Assembly (NCBI RefSeq): GCF_007673095.1
Contig: NZ_VDYZ01000004.1
Location: 62,001-126,000 of the forward strand
From: Corynebacterium glyciniphilum AJ 3170
GTDB lineage: Bacteria > Actinomycetota > Actinomycetes > Mycobacteriales > Mycobacteriaceae
Length of the DNA: 64,000 nt
Direction: 5' to 3'
Of this stretch, positions 1 to 10,789 are shown piece by piece. Made by a program: the position numbers and the translations under genes. Position 1 is the stretch's first letter; each line of letters opens with the position of its first letter. The notes under the pieces were generated by a model. The model had not been told where the DNA came from, searched no databases, and worked only from the letters and a program-made list of their open reading frames with translations.

Positions 1-60
1 GAAGTAACAGCCAACAACTGGCACAACAACCGCGAATGACCATTTTCCGGGCATAACAAA

Positions 61-98
61 GGCCGTCACCTTAGTATCTATGCAGGTGACGGCCTTTT
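61..98. terminator. Intrinsic hairpin next to tRNA-Arg
   Basis: A perfect 10-bp stem (GGCCGTCACC with GGTGACGGCC, 61-70 and 85-94) is followed on the + strand by TTTT. On the minus strand it lies just past the tRNA-Arg 3' end and is followed by a T-rich run, so it can end transcripts from either side. Confidence 0.75.
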
Positions 99-100
99 CG

Positions 101-177
101 TGGTGCCCCCGGCAGGATTCGAACCCGCGACCGACCGGGTAGAAACCGGTTGCTCTCATCCACTGAGCTACGGAGGC
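101..177 (-). tRNA. tRNA-Arg (anticodon UCU), CCA encoded
   Basis: On the minus strand the sequence folds as a tRNA: acceptor GCCTCCG pairs with CGGGGGC, the anticodon stem ACCGG/CCGGT closes the loop TTTCTAC giving anticodon TCT, and the T arm GCGGG-TTCGAAT-CCTGC is intact. Discriminator A (104) and an encoded CCA (103-101) follow. It would read AGA, a rare codon in a high-GC genome. Confidence 0.95.
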
Positions 178-257
178 TTGCGGTAGTCATCGTAATGCAC
201 GCGGGCGCGGGGACGTGGAATCGGGGTACAGGGGTCCCAGCTAGTAACGTTCAGGGC

Positions 258-2447
258 ATGTCCGACGCGGCCGTAGCCACCGAATCAGCCTCCGACTCTC
301 CAGACAAGAACTCCCCGTCCTCCGCCCGGTCGACCGGGAGGATCGGTTCCCCGATCGCCCTGTACGTCATCGCGGCGGTGATGGCCGGTCTCGTCGCCGC
401 TGTCATCGGCGACGCATTTCTCGGCCAGTCGCTCGCGGCCCTCGGCATCCGGGATCCCGGACCGGTCACGTCCTGGGGGGTCCCGCTGGTCCGGGGGACG
501 GGCACGGTGTTGGCCTGTCTCGGCGTCGGCTCGTTCCTGATGAGTGCTTTCGGCACGCAACCACGGAAGGACGGCTACCTGGACCTCGACGGGTTCCGGG
601 CGTCCCGCACCGGCACGTGGGCGATGGCGGGGTGGGCCGTGTGCGCACTGCTGTTAGTACCGCTCTACCTCTCGGACCTCTCGGGTCTGCCGCTGCAGGA
701 CACGCTGCAGCCCGACATGTGGGGCGTCGCCATCGCCCAGGTGTCGACGGCGAAGGCGATGCTGTGGATCGCTGTGATCGCGGCCGCAGCCGCCGTCCTG
801 TCGCTGCTGACGCGACGGTGGATCTGGCAGCCCGTCTTCTTCGTCATCGCGGTCGCGTCCCTGATCCCGGTCGCGTTGGAGGGGCACTCCGCCTCCGGCG
901 GAAACCACGACTACGGCGTGAACTCACTGCTGTGGCACATCATCCTGGCGGCGGTGTGGATCGGCGGGCTCATGGCCCTGGTCGCCCACGCCGCCCGTCG
1001 TGGCCCGTTCCTGGCGGAGACCACCCACCGGTACAGTGTGGTCGCGCTGTTCTCCATCGTGGGGATCGCGTTGTCCGGGCTGATCAACGCGGGGATCAGG
1101 CTGTCCTTCTCCGAGTGGTTCACCACCGACTACGGACGTGTGATCGTCGCCAAGGCAGTGCTGACCCTCATCCTCGCGGTGATCGGTTTCGCCCACCGGC
1201 GCAGGACGATCCCGCAGCTCGACGCGTCCGGTACCGGTACCGCGACAGCATGGTGGCGCCGCCCGTTCGCCCGTCTGGCACTGGTGGAGATCTTCATCAT
1301 GGCGGCGACGGTGGGTGTGGCCCTGTCGTTGACCCGTATCCCGCCGCCCGTGGAGGCGGTCGCGGACATCACCCCGGCCGAGCTGATCATGGGGTTCGAC
1401 GTCTCCGAGCCCTTCAGCCTGGTCGCAGTGCTGGGCAACTGGCGGTTCGACCTGGTCTTCGGCACGATCGCGCTGCTGCTCCAGGGGGTGTACATGTGGG
1501 CGTGGATCACCCTGCGTCGGCGCGGAGTGGAGTGGAAGACCAGGCGCGTCGTGTGGTGGACACTGGGGAACCTGGTGCTGATCTTCGTCACGTGCTCCGG
1601 GCTCGGCATGTACTCCATGGCGATGTTCGCGCCGCACATGCTGCAGCACATGGCGCTGACCATGCTCATCCCCGTGTTCTGGGTGTTGGGCGGGCCGATG
1701 ACGCTGCTGCTGCGCGCCCTACGCCCGGCTGGACGGGACGGTCTGCAGGGGCCCCGCGAGTGGCTGGTGGTCTTCATCAACAACCCGGTGTCCCGGTTCC
1801 TCACCAACCCGATCGTCGCGTCCTTCCAGTTCGTCGTCGGGTTCTACGCGCTGTACCTGTCGGACCTGTACAGCGACCTCGCGTCCGAGCATGCCGGTCA
1901 CCTGTTCATGATGGTGCACTTCCTGATCTCCGGCTACCTGTTCTACTGGGTGGTCATCGGCGTCGACGCCGCACCACGCCAGCTCAGTCCGTTCATGAAG
2001 CTGCTGATGACACTGGCGTCGATGGCGTTCCATGCCTGGTTCGGCATCGCGATGATGCAGATGGCGCAGCCCCTGGCGGAGTCGTACTACCTGTCGCTGC
2101 AGCTGCCTTTCGACGTTGACCTGATGGAGCAGCAGCACACCGGTGGTGCTATCGCGTGGGGGCTCAGCGAACTACCGTTGCTGGTGGTCAGTACCGCCCA
2201 CGCGGTCCAGTGGCTGCGGCAGGACAGGAAGGAGGCAGCCCGCTACGACCGTAAGGCCGACCGCGACAACGAGGCTGACCTGGACGCCTACAATGCCATG
2301 CTCGCCGGACTCGGGGAGGGACGGGACGACGCCGCCGAGGCCTACTACCGCACCGAGTACCGCGGGGACGAGGTGCAGGGGTACGTGCACTCCGAGAAGA
2401 CCAAGCGGGATGCGCGTCGCAGGGGCCCCGGCACCGACGACGAGTGA
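258..2447 (+). CDS. ctiP: CopD-CtaG fusion membrane protein for copper supply to cytochrome oxidase
   Basis: A 729-residue polytopic membrane protein. The N-terminal half has the features of a CopD copper-import domain, with conserved His-containing helices such as NSLLWHIILAAVWIGG. The C-terminal half is a caa3_CtaG domain, with GMYSMAMFAPHMLQHM, VHFLISGYLFYW and a C-terminal charged tail. In Corynebacterium such fusions (CtiP in C. glutamicum) help deliver copper to the aa3 oxidase of the bc1-aa3 supercomplex. ATG at 258 is chosen because the upstream open frame runs through the tRNA. A terminator follows immediately. The family call is firm; the symbol is by analogy with C. glutamicum. Confidence 0.85.
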   Translation: MSDAAVATESASDSPDKNSPSSARSTGRIGSPIALYVIAAVMAGLVAAVIGDAFLGQSLAALGIRDPGPVTSWGVPLVRGTGTVLACLGVGSFLMSAFGTQPRKDGYLDLDGFRASRTGTWAMAGWAVCALLLVPLYLSDLSGLPLQDTLQPDMWGVAIAQVSTAKAMLWIAVIAAAAAVLSLLTRRWIWQPVFFVIAVASLIPVALEGHSASGGNHDYGVNSLLWHIILAAVWIGGLMALVAHAARRGPFLAETTHRYSVVALFSIVGIALSGLINAGIRLSFSEWFTTDYGRVIVAKAVLTLILAVIGFAHRRRTIPQLDASGTGTATAWWRRPFARLALVEIFIMAATVGVALSLTRIPPPVEAVADITPAELIMGFDVSEPFSLVAVLGNWRFDLVFGTIALLLQGVYMWAWITLRRRGVEWKTRRVVWWTLGNLVLIFVTCSGLGMYSMAMFAPHMLQHMALTMLIPVFWVLGGPMTLLLRALRPAGRDGLQGPREWLVVFINNPVSRFLTNPIVASFQFVVGFYALYLSDLYSDLASEHAGHLFMMVHFLISGYLFYWVVIGVDAAPRQLSPFMKLLMTLASMAFHAWFGIAMMQMAQPLAESYYLSLQLPFDVDLMEQQHTGGAIAWGLSELPLLVVSTAHAVQWLRQDRKEAARYDRKADRDNEADLDAYNAMLAGLGEGRDDAAEAYYRTEYRGDEVQGYVHSEKTKRDARRRGPGTDDE

Positions 2448-2455
2448 GGGTAGAA

Positions 2456-2484
2456 CTGTCCACGGCCCCGCTGTGGACAGTTTT
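2456..2484 (+). terminator. Rho-independent terminator after the CopD-CtaG gene
   Basis: Stem CTGTCCAC/GTGGACAG around a GC-rich 9-nt loop, followed directly by TTTTCG. It separates the copper gene from ssb. A DnaA-box-like TTGTCCACA lies just downstream, but as a single copy it is not interpreted. Confidence 0.8.
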
Positions 2485-2673
2485 CGTCGAGTTTCCGCGG
2501 TGTTGTCCACAGCGACGGGACGGTCGTTGACCTGGGTGTGACGTGGTGGGGAGGATGGACCGCGCCGGGGGAACGAGGTGGGGGACCGCTCCATCGTCCG
2601 CCGGAAGGCGCCCCTCGACCGATCGGAAGGGGCGCCGTGGATCCCGGGGGACCGGGGGAGGAGTGTGCCGGAA

Positions 2674-3246
2674 ATGGCGACACAACAGATGTCCGTGACA
2701 ATGACAGGGTTCGCCGCGACCCATCCTTCACGACACCCGACGATCGCGAAACTCGCGACGTTCCGGATGGCGTCGACCCCGAGCTGGAACGACAACGGGG
2801 AGTGGAAGGACTCCGGCACGCTGTTCATCGACGTCCAGTGCTGGGGACGGTTGGGCGACCACGTGATGCAGAGCGTGGTCAAGGGCGCGCCGCTGGTCAT
2901 CGTCGGCCGGATGAACTCCTACACCTACGCTCCGGAGAATCCGCGGACGACCAGGGACGGCAAGGAGATGCTCGAGACCGTCTGGCGGCTGACCGCCACC
3001 AATGTCGGCCTGGATCTGAGTCACTCGACGTCGACGTGGTCCCTGCGCGACAGGGTGAAGGAGTCGCAGGACGCGTCGACACCTGCACCCACGGGCGACG
3101 GTGCGGAGGCGTCGTCCTTCGGCGGGTACAGCGCCGTCGCGGTCTCCGCCGGTGACGGGGACGGGGACGGGGGCGAGGACGGGGCCGCTCCGGCTGACAA
3201 CCCGGACCCTGAACTCGCGACCGCCGGGGATACGACGCCGTTCTGA
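2674..3246 (+). CDS. ssb: Single-stranded DNA-binding protein (secondary, host copy)
   Basis: A 190-residue SSB with an N-terminal OB fold: strands around GFAATHP, FRMASTPSWND, then the signature FIDVQCWGRLGDHVMQSVVKGAPLVIVGRM. A long acidic Gly/Asp-rich tail ends in TTPF, reminiscent of the DDIPF tip that recruits repair proteins. ATG 2674 follows GGAGGAG at about 10 nt. The essential actinobacterial ssb normally sits with rpsF and rpsR, so this stand-alone gene is probably the second paralogue linked to recombination or competence. The prophage carries its own SSB at 19225. Confidence 0.85.
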   Translation: MATQQMSVTMTGFAATHPSRHPTIAKLATFRMASTPSWNDNGEWKDSGTLFIDVQCWGRLGDHVMQSVVKGAPLVIVGRMNSYTYAPENPRTTRDGKEMLETVWRLTATNVGLDLSHSTSTWSLRDRVKESQDASTPAPTGDGAEASSFGGYSAVAVSAGDGDGDGGEDGAAPADNPDPELATAGDTTPF

Positions 3247-3363
3247 CACGGAGACACCGTCGGGACCAGGGCGGAATCCGAGTCTCAGTGCACTGAGTCG
3301 GTCGGCTCAGCGCGCTGAGACCCGGAAAACTCCCGGGAAGTCCCTGAGGGGTAAGGATTACGG

Positions 3364-4260
3364 ATGATCTGGACGACGGCTGAACTCCTGGACGGGCAGA
3401 CGGAGAAACAGTTGCGCGCCGCGGTGCGGGCGGGCCGCCTGCATCCGGTGATACACGGCTTCTACAGCGACGAAGAACCCGATGACCTGCTCACACTCAC
3501 CACGCTCCAGGACGTTCGCGGCCTGGTCTTCACCGGGCGTACAGCCATGAGTCTCTACCTCGGTGAACCCGTCGAGTGGCCCGCCCAGGCCCGGCACCGT
3601 GGCACGGCGCGGACAACCGCGCAGGTCATCGTCCGTTCCAGGGTGCCGGCCCGGGTGCGTGAGGGTTCCGGGCTGACCATCGTCACTCCGCTCCAGGCGG
3701 CGATGGACGCCGACCAGCCCGATGACGACCTCCGCGCGTTCCTCGCCGACGCATACCACGGGATTGGCGCACAGGACGACCTGGAGCAGGATCTCGCCGC
3801 ACTGGTCAATGGGAAGGCGAGGGCGAGAAAGCTCCTGGCGGCAACGGCGACCGGCGCGGCCAGTCTGCTCGAGAGAAACGCGTTCGAGATCATCTGCGCG
3901 GCTCTGGAAGACCTGCCGGTTACCGTACTGGTCAACCGGATCGTGGGGAACTACTGCTACGACCTCGTGATTCCTGAGGCCAGGGTGGTCGTGGAGATCG
4001 ACAGCTTCATGTATCACGCGGCAGGGGGAGCAGGCACGACCGTGGGGAGCTTCGTCAAGGACGCGTGGAAAGGGAATGAAGCTGCCCATCTCGGGTGGGT
4101 GCTGCTGCGCTACACGAACTACTGCATCCACGAGGCGCCTGAGGAGGTCGCACGCGATCTCCGGCGGGTGGTGGCGCCACGGATCACCAGGCAGGGAGTG
4201 GAACTGCCGGGGCCGCCCGGGGATCCAGTGTGGCCCCGGCATCCGGCTGCGCGACGCTGA
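3364..4260 (+). CDS. AbiEi-like N-terminus plus DUF559-type nuclease-fold protein
   Basis: A 298-residue soluble protein. The N-terminus (WTTAELLDGQTEKQLRAAVRAGRLHPVIHGFY, about residues 3-35) looks like the winged-helix start of AbiEi-type antitoxins. The C-terminal third has a degenerate PD-(D/E)XK layout: YDLVIPEARVVVEIDS, then WKGNEAAHLGWVLLRYTNYCI, as in DUF559/Vsr-like proteins common in actinomycetes. No partner AbiEii-like toxin gene lies beside it. It stands alone between ssb and ettA, after a stretch with imperfect repeats of TCAG and CTGAG. Function unknown; fold assignment is from reading motifs. Confidence 0.6.
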   Translation: MIWTTAELLDGQTEKQLRAAVRAGRLHPVIHGFYSDEEPDDLLTLTTLQDVRGLVFTGRTAMSLYLGEPVEWPAQARHRGTARTTAQVIVRSRVPARVREGSGLTIVTPLQAAMDADQPDDDLRAFLADAYHGIGAQDDLEQDLAALVNGKARARKLLAATATGAASLLERNAFEIICAALEDLPVTVLVNRIVGNYCYDLVIPEARVVVEIDSFMYHAAGGAGTTVGSFVKDAWKGNEAAHLGWVLLRYTNYCIHEAPEEVARDLRRVVAPRITRQGVELPGPPGDPVWPRHPAARR

Positions 4261-4522
4261 CACGGACTGGCACGCGTTAATACAGGTGCGGTCGCGTCCT
4301 GCCCGGGGCAGGAGGGGGAGGTTTCCGAGTCTGGACGCGCCGAGTTGGGCAACTCACTGCGTCCGTACTCGGAATCCGCCCCGGTCGGGCGGAACACCGG
4401 TGCGGACAAGGGGCCGAACGCAGCTTCGGGTAACCACGGCACTGTGAGGTAGGCTCGTCAACCGTATACGACAGGGCTGGATGCACCAGGTGCACGCAGC
4501 CGCGCCAACCGGAGGGAACACA

Positions 4523-6193
<1,671 letters not shown>

Positions 6194-6242
6194 AATCCTC
6201 TACGAGACAAAACAGGACTACTGCGGCGTAGCCGTCCAGGCA

Positions 6243-6276
6243 GGGCCTCAGCGTCACACGCTGGGGTCCTTGGCCT
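6243..6276 (+). other. Leader hairpin before the thioesterase gene
   Basis: CCTCAGCG and CGCTGGGG (6246-6253, 6259-6266) form a strong stem around TCACA, with an imperfect outer stem (CAGG..CCTG). There is no T-run. It lies 20-50 nt before the ATG at 6295 and could be a leader structure or an mRNA processing site; no known riboswitch is recognised. Confidence 0.35.
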
Positions 6277-6294
6277 GTGTAAGGAGAGACTTCG

Positions 6295-6798
6295 ATGCCT
6301 TTTGTTGACCACGAGGCCACCGGTACCCGCTACCACAGCACACGGGTGAACCTCCGCTGGTCGGACTTCGACCAGTTCCAGCACGTCAACAATGCGGCGT
6401 ACCTGGAGTTCTCCCAGGATGCACGGATCGACTTCGTCCGGGACGTGGTCACCGAGATCGACATGTCGGTTCCGGCGTTCGTGGTGCGGTGGGCGTCGGT
6501 CGACTACCAGAAGTCGGTGTCGTCCAGCGAGGTCGCGGTGGTCGTGGAGTCGTTCATCTTCCAGGTGGGGGTGAAGTCCTTCAAGATGCGGCAGTACATC
6601 AGGAACGGCCAGCACCGCCTGGTTGCTGTCGTGGACACGGTCAACGTCGGTGTCGATCCGATCTCGGGGAAGACCCGGGACTGGTCCGAGAGTGACCTCG
6701 AGGTCATCAACAAGTTCCTCATCCCTCTCGACGATGACGAGGCCGCGGTCGACGGAACTTCCGGGGGCAGCACCGTCGTGGGTGGCCGTAAGCGCTGA
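6295..6798 (+). CDS. Acyl-CoA thioesterase, hot-dog fold (4HBT)
   Basis: A 167-residue protein with the 4HBT signature RWSDFDQFQHVNNAAYLEF near residue 20, where the first Asp is the usual catalytic residue, followed by RIDFVRDV and the strand ASVDYQKSVSSSEVAVVVE. This is the YbgC/FadM-like branch, which hydrolyses acyl-CoA esters in the cytosol. ATG 6295 follows AAGGAG at a good distance. It sits between ettA and a conserved corynebacterial hypothetical. Substrate chain length cannot be read from sequence. Confidence 0.85.
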   Translation: MPFVDHEATGTRYHSTRVNLRWSDFDQFQHVNNAAYLEFSQDARIDFVRDVVTEIDMSVPAFVVRWASVDYQKSVSSSEVAVVVESFIFQVGVKSFKMRQYIRNGQHRLVAVVDTVNVGVDPISGKTRDWSESDLEVINKFLIPLDDDEAAVDGTSGGSTVVGGRKR

Positions 6799-6855
6799 CG
6801 GCTTACCGTCCGGGCACCCTGTGCGGCACCGGGGGCGACGGATACCCTGGGAACC

Positions 6856-7593
6856 ATGATGCTCAACCTGCCGGGGTCCGGCCCCGCCGACGAACTGTCA
6901 CTGACGCTGACGCGTCCCGCGGAAGCCCAGGCATCCGCCCTGCGCCGGACGGCCGCGGTGGCGACCCGTGTACTGCGTATGGACACCGGTGCCATGGCTC
7001 GCGTGGTGCGGGTCGGGGAGGACGTCGGGAAGGACATGGCGGACATCATCTTCTCGACTCCGTTGGGGTGCATCGTGGCCGAACGTATCCACGCGGTGCC
7101 GTCGGTCGATGATGCGGTGGTTCTGGCGGAACCGCTGCCCCGACTCCTCGCCGGTGCGGCAGACGTGCCGGGGACGGAGACGGTGAGCCTCGGGGGAGTG
7201 GTGTCACTGCTGTGGACGGGGACGGCCCCGCCGGCGTCCGGTTACACACTGGTCGACACCGTCCCCGCCGGTGACGTACGGGCATTGTTCACCGACATGC
7301 ACCGGGAGGCCGACGAGCACTCCGGTCCTGCGGGGCTGCCGCCGTCGTTGCTGGATCAGCCGCTGCTGCAGTTGACCGGACCTGCCGGGGCAGGCACCGT
7401 CGAGATCACCGGACGGGTGGTCGCCGCCCTCGGCGCGCTCGGGCTCGTGGTGGAGCCCAGACGGGAGGATCTGCGTGTCCACGATCTGATCCGGGTCAGT
7501 ACCACCGGATCGTGGATCAGGATTGACGCGCTGTTCGGCACCGCCTACGTGCCCCGACCCGGCGGCCTGGCGCGCATCCCCTCACCGAACTAG
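6856..7593 (+). CDS. Hypothetical protein, conserved-looking, cytoplasmic
   Basis: A 245-residue protein with no signal peptide or membrane segment. It has an Ala-rich helical start (EAQASALRRTAAVATRVLRM) and alternating hydrophobic strands, such as LGCIVAERIHAVPSVDDAVVLAE and GSWIRIDALFGTAYVPRPGG. Not recognised. Two ATG codons occur at 6856 and 6859; the first is used. It overlaps the convergent glbO gene by 4 bp at the stop codons. Confidence 0.7.
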   Translation: MMLNLPGSGPADELSLTLTRPAEAQASALRRTAAVATRVLRMDTGAMARVVRVGEDVGKDMADIIFSTPLGCIVAERIHAVPSVDDAVVLAEPLPRLLAGAADVPGTETVSLGGVVSLLWTGTAPPASGYTLVDTVPAGDVRALFTDMHREADEHSGPAGLPPSLLDQPLLQLTGPAGAGTVEITGRVVAALGALGLVVEPRREDLRVHDLIRVSTTGSWIRIDALFGTAYVPRPGGLARIPSPN

Positions 7594-7979
7594 AACTTGT
7601 TGACCAGCATGTCCGCCACCCGGATCATGTGGTCCCACATTGCCTGACGGGGAGCCTCGGGGAGGTCGTCCTCGCTGACGGTCTCCAGGGCGTTTCCCAT
7701 CAGCACCAGCCACCGGTCGCGGGCGGCAGGGTCAATGGGGAAGTGCATGTGGCGCATCCGCAGGCGTGGGTGCCCGCGTCGCTCACTGAAGGTCTGCGGG
7801 CCACCCCAGTACTGCACCAGGAACCAGCGGAGACGGTCCTCGGCACCGGCGAGGTCCTCGGCCGGGTACATCGGACCGAGGATGTCGTCGCCGGGAACCT
7901 GGCGGTAGAACTCGTGGACGATACGGCGGAAGATGTCCTCGCCGCCGACAGCGTCGTAGAAGCTCTGCGGTTGAGTCAT
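7590..7979 (-). CDS. glbO: Group II truncated haemoglobin (GlbO)
   Basis: A 129-residue globin with the TrHb2 pattern: EFYRQVP with Tyr25 at B10, FLVQYWGGPQTFSERRGHPRLRMRH with the probable proximal His77 (F8), and Trp90 at the G8 position. It binds haem and oxygen or NO, probably at the inner membrane face. Its ATG overlaps the pepN stop codon by one base (TGATG), so translation is probably coupled to pepN upstream. Length and motifs fit the family exactly. Confidence 0.92.
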   Translation of the reverse strand: MTQPQSFYDAVGGEDIFRRIVHEFYRQVPGDDILGPMYPAEDLAGAEDRLRWFLVQYWGGPQTFSERRGHPRLRMRHMHFPIDPAARDRWLVLMGNALETVSEDDLPEAPRQAMWDHMIRVADMLVNKF

Positions 7980-10648
7980 CAGCGGGCGTCGAACTTCCTG
8001 GCCGTCGCAGCGCGGTCGGCACGCGACAGACCTTCGGACAGCACACGGCGCAGACCGGCGGGGGTCGACTCGTCAGTGGCAGTGGCGCGCAGGTCGTCGG
8101 CGACGTCCTCGTAGCCGGCCCAGGAGGGGAACAGTCCGTCCAGGGTACGCAGCGCCATCTCGCTGGAGAGCTCCTCCCACATGTCCACCGCACGCTGGAC
8201 GTACTCCGGTCCGAACGGGGACAGCAGTTCGTCCTGGCCCACGTGGGTCAGACCGGCGATCATGTAGCGCAGCTCCAGGTTGCCGAGTTCCTTGCCCTTC
8301 AAGGTGATGGTGTTCCAGGCGGAGCGCTTGACCTCGATGTCAGGGCGGGCGGTGCGTGCCTTGACCGCGTTCATGCGTCCCGAGGACGACCGGTCGGCCT
8401 GCTCCTCGGCGGTGATCAGGGCGTCCGCCTCCTCATCGGAGAGCACGTCGACCGCGCCGACCAATGCGGTGAGCAGTCGCCAGCGCAGGTCCTGGTCCAC
8501 GGTGAACCCGGGCAGGAGGTCCTCGGCGGAGGTGTCGCCGATCCCCAGCAGTCCGCGCACCCAATCGGCGGAACCCGCATCCTGTGCGGCGTTGGCGTAG
8601 GCGCGGACGAATGCCAGCCGTGCCTGGCCGTCGGTACGCTCGGCACCTGCACGTAGACCGTCGAGCAGCAGGGCGCGTCCTTCGGGACGCCAGGACGGCG
8701 CCGAGTAGTTTTCGACAGCACCGACGGCCTGGGCGAGGATCTGTTCGAGCACACCGAGCTGTGTCTCGGCCCAGGCACCGCGGACGACGAGGGACACGAA
8801 GTCACGGGCCCGCATCTGGGCGTTGCGCGTCATCTGCCACGCCGCCGACCAGATCAGCGACCGGGCCATCGGGTCGGTGATGCCGGCGATATTGTTCACG
8901 GCGGTGGCGAGGGAGTCGTCGTCGAGGGCGATGAAGCCGTAGGCGAGGTCGTCGTCGTTGACGAGGACGAGATCGGCCTCCTTCTCGCCGACGAGGTCAG
9001 GGACCTCGGTGGACAGGCCCTCGACGTCGGTCTCGACACGACGACGCAGGACGACGGAGCCGTCCTCGCTGTCGTACAGGCCGACGGCGAGACGGTGGGT
9101 GCGTGTCTCACCGGCGCCGGGCGCGGCGCCGGACTGGGCCACGGCGAAGGAGGTGTAGGCACCGTCCTTCACCTGTGTCTCGGCGCTGAGGGTGTTGATG
9201 CCGGTGGTCTTGAGCCACTGGTCGGCCCAGTCGGACAGGTCGCGTCCGGACGCCTTCTCCAGTGCCCCGAGCAGGTCGTCGAAGGTGGCGTTGCCCCAGG
9301 CGTGGTTGACGAAGTGCGCACGGATGCCGGCGAAGAACGGTTCCAGGCCGACGTAGGCGGCGAGCTGCTTGAGCAGCGAGGCACCCTTGGCGTAGGTGAT
9401 GCCGTCGAAGTTGGCGTCGACCTCCACCAGGTCATTGGCTCCGGAGAACACCGGGTGGGTGCTGGGGAGCTGGTCCTGTGCGTATGCCCAGGACTTCTCC
9501 TTGTTGGCGAAGGTGACCCACGCGGTGTCGTACTCGGTGGCGTGGGTCTGGGCCATGGCGGAGGACCAGGTGGCGAAGGACTCGTTGAGCCAGAGATCGT
9601 CCCACCAGCGCATCGTCACCAGGTCACCGAACCACATGTGGGCCAGCTCGTGCAGGATGGTGTCCGCGCGGCGCTCGTACTCGTAGTGGCTGGCGGCGGA
9701 ACGGAAGACGTACTCGTCACGGATCGTCACACAGCCGGCGTTCTCCATCGCGCCCATGTTGTACTCGGGGCAGAAGATCTGGTCGTACTTGTGGAACGGG
9801 TACGCCACGCCGAAGTTCTTGGCGTAGTAGTCGAAACCGGACTTCGTGACATCGAAGAGCACGTCGGCGTCGAGGTACTCGGCCAGGGACTGCCGGACGT
9901 ACAGGCCCAGGGGAACCGTGATCTCGCCCTCCGGCACCAGTCGGGTGTCGGTGACCCCCTCGACCTCGGCGGTCGGTGTCAGCGTCCCGGTCCACGAGTC
10001 GGTGACGTGGTGCCACGGCCCGACGCAGAACGCGATGAGGTAGGTGGAGAGCTGGTAGTCGACGGCAGCACGGTGGGTCGTCTCCCCGGTCTTCTCACCA
10101 CCGGTGGTCGTGGTGGAGACGGTGTTGTTGGTGACCACCGTCCACGTGGTGGGGGTGTGGACGGTGACGTCGTAGGTCGCCTTGATGTCCGGCTGGTCGA
10201 AGCAGGCGAAGACCCGCTTGGCGTCGGCTGCCTCGAACTGGGTGTACATGTACACCTCGTTGTCGGCCGGATCCTCGAAGCGGTGCAGCCCCTCGCCGGT
10301 GGTGGAGTAGAGGGACTCCGCCACGATGGTCAGCTCATGACGTCCCGGGGACAGGTCGTCGAGCTGCAGGCCGCGGGACTCGTCGTAACGGCCCTCGCCG
10401 TCACCCGGCAGTGCCAGCGGAAGGATGTCCTCGCCATCCAGGTCGACCGTGGAGATCTCCTCGGCGCGCAGGTCGATGAACGTGGACCCCGCCTTCGTGG
10501 CGGTGAAGGTCACGGTGGTCACTGACGAGAATGTCTTGTGGTCCAGGTTGCCGCCCTCGGTGAGGTCGAGGTCGATGGCGTAGTGGACATCCGTGATCAG
10601 GTCCGACCGTGCGGCAGCCTCGGATCGGGTCAGGTTGGTTGAACTCAT
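7979..10648 (-). CDS. pepN: Aminopeptidase N (M1 zinc metallopeptidase)
   Basis: An 889-residue M1 peptidase with the exopeptidase motif GAMENAG (299-305), zinc site HELAH (333-337) and Glu356 in LNESFATW. The C-terminal region is the helical ERAP1-like domain. Cytosolic, it trims N-terminal residues from peptides. It is transcribed leftward with glbO and diverges from the dsbA-like gene, with about 140 bp between. In Corynebacterium pepN, the dsbA-like gene and rpiB are neighbours, so the prophage interrupts a conserved block. Confidence 0.95.
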   Translation of the reverse strand: MSSTNLTRSEAAARSDLITDVHYAIDLDLTEGGNLDHKTFSSVTTVTFTATKAGSTFIDLRAEEISTVDLDGEDILPLALPGDGEGRYDESRGLQLDDLSPGRHELTIVAESLYSTTGEGLHRFEDPADNEVYMYTQFEAADAKRVFACFDQPDIKATYDVTVHTPTTWTVVTNNTVSTTTTGGEKTGETTHRAAVDYQLSTYLIAFCVGPWHHVTDSWTGTLTPTAEVEGVTDTRLVPEGEITVPLGLYVRQSLAEYLDADVLFDVTKSGFDYYAKNFGVAYPFHKYDQIFCPEYNMGAMENAGCVTIRDEYVFRSAASHYEYERRADTILHELAHMWFGDLVTMRWWDDLWLNESFATWSSAMAQTHATEYDTAWVTFANKEKSWAYAQDQLPSTHPVFSGANDLVEVDANFDGITYAKGASLLKQLAAYVGLEPFFAGIRAHFVNHAWGNATFDDLLGALEKASGRDLSDWADQWLKTTGINTLSAETQVKDGAYTSFAVAQSGAAPGAGETRTHRLAVGLYDSEDGSVVLRRRVETDVEGLSTEVPDLVGEKEADLVLVNDDDLAYGFIALDDDSLATAVNNIAGITDPMARSLIWSAAWQMTRNAQMRARDFVSLVVRGAWAETQLGVLEQILAQAVGAVENYSAPSWRPEGRALLLDGLRAGAERTDGQARLAFVRAYANAAQDAGSADWVRGLLGIGDTSAEDLLPGFTVDQDLRWRLLTALVGAVDVLSDEEADALITAEEQADRSSSGRMNAVKARTARPDIEVKRSAWNTITLKGKELGNLELRYMIAGLTHVGQDELLSPFGPEYVQRAVDMWEELSSEMALRTLDGLFPSWAGYEDVADDLRATATDESTPAGLRRVLSEGLSRADRAATARKFDAR

Positions 10649-10789
10649 AGGTGACCACGATAGTCGGCATGGACCGCCCTGTCCGGATATGGGTCGGTCG
10701 GGAGCGGCTCACGCGTGGCTCAGGTGCGCGTACCCTCGGATGTCGAGTCACTGAACACCGATGAGCCGTACACCAGAAGGAGCATCACC

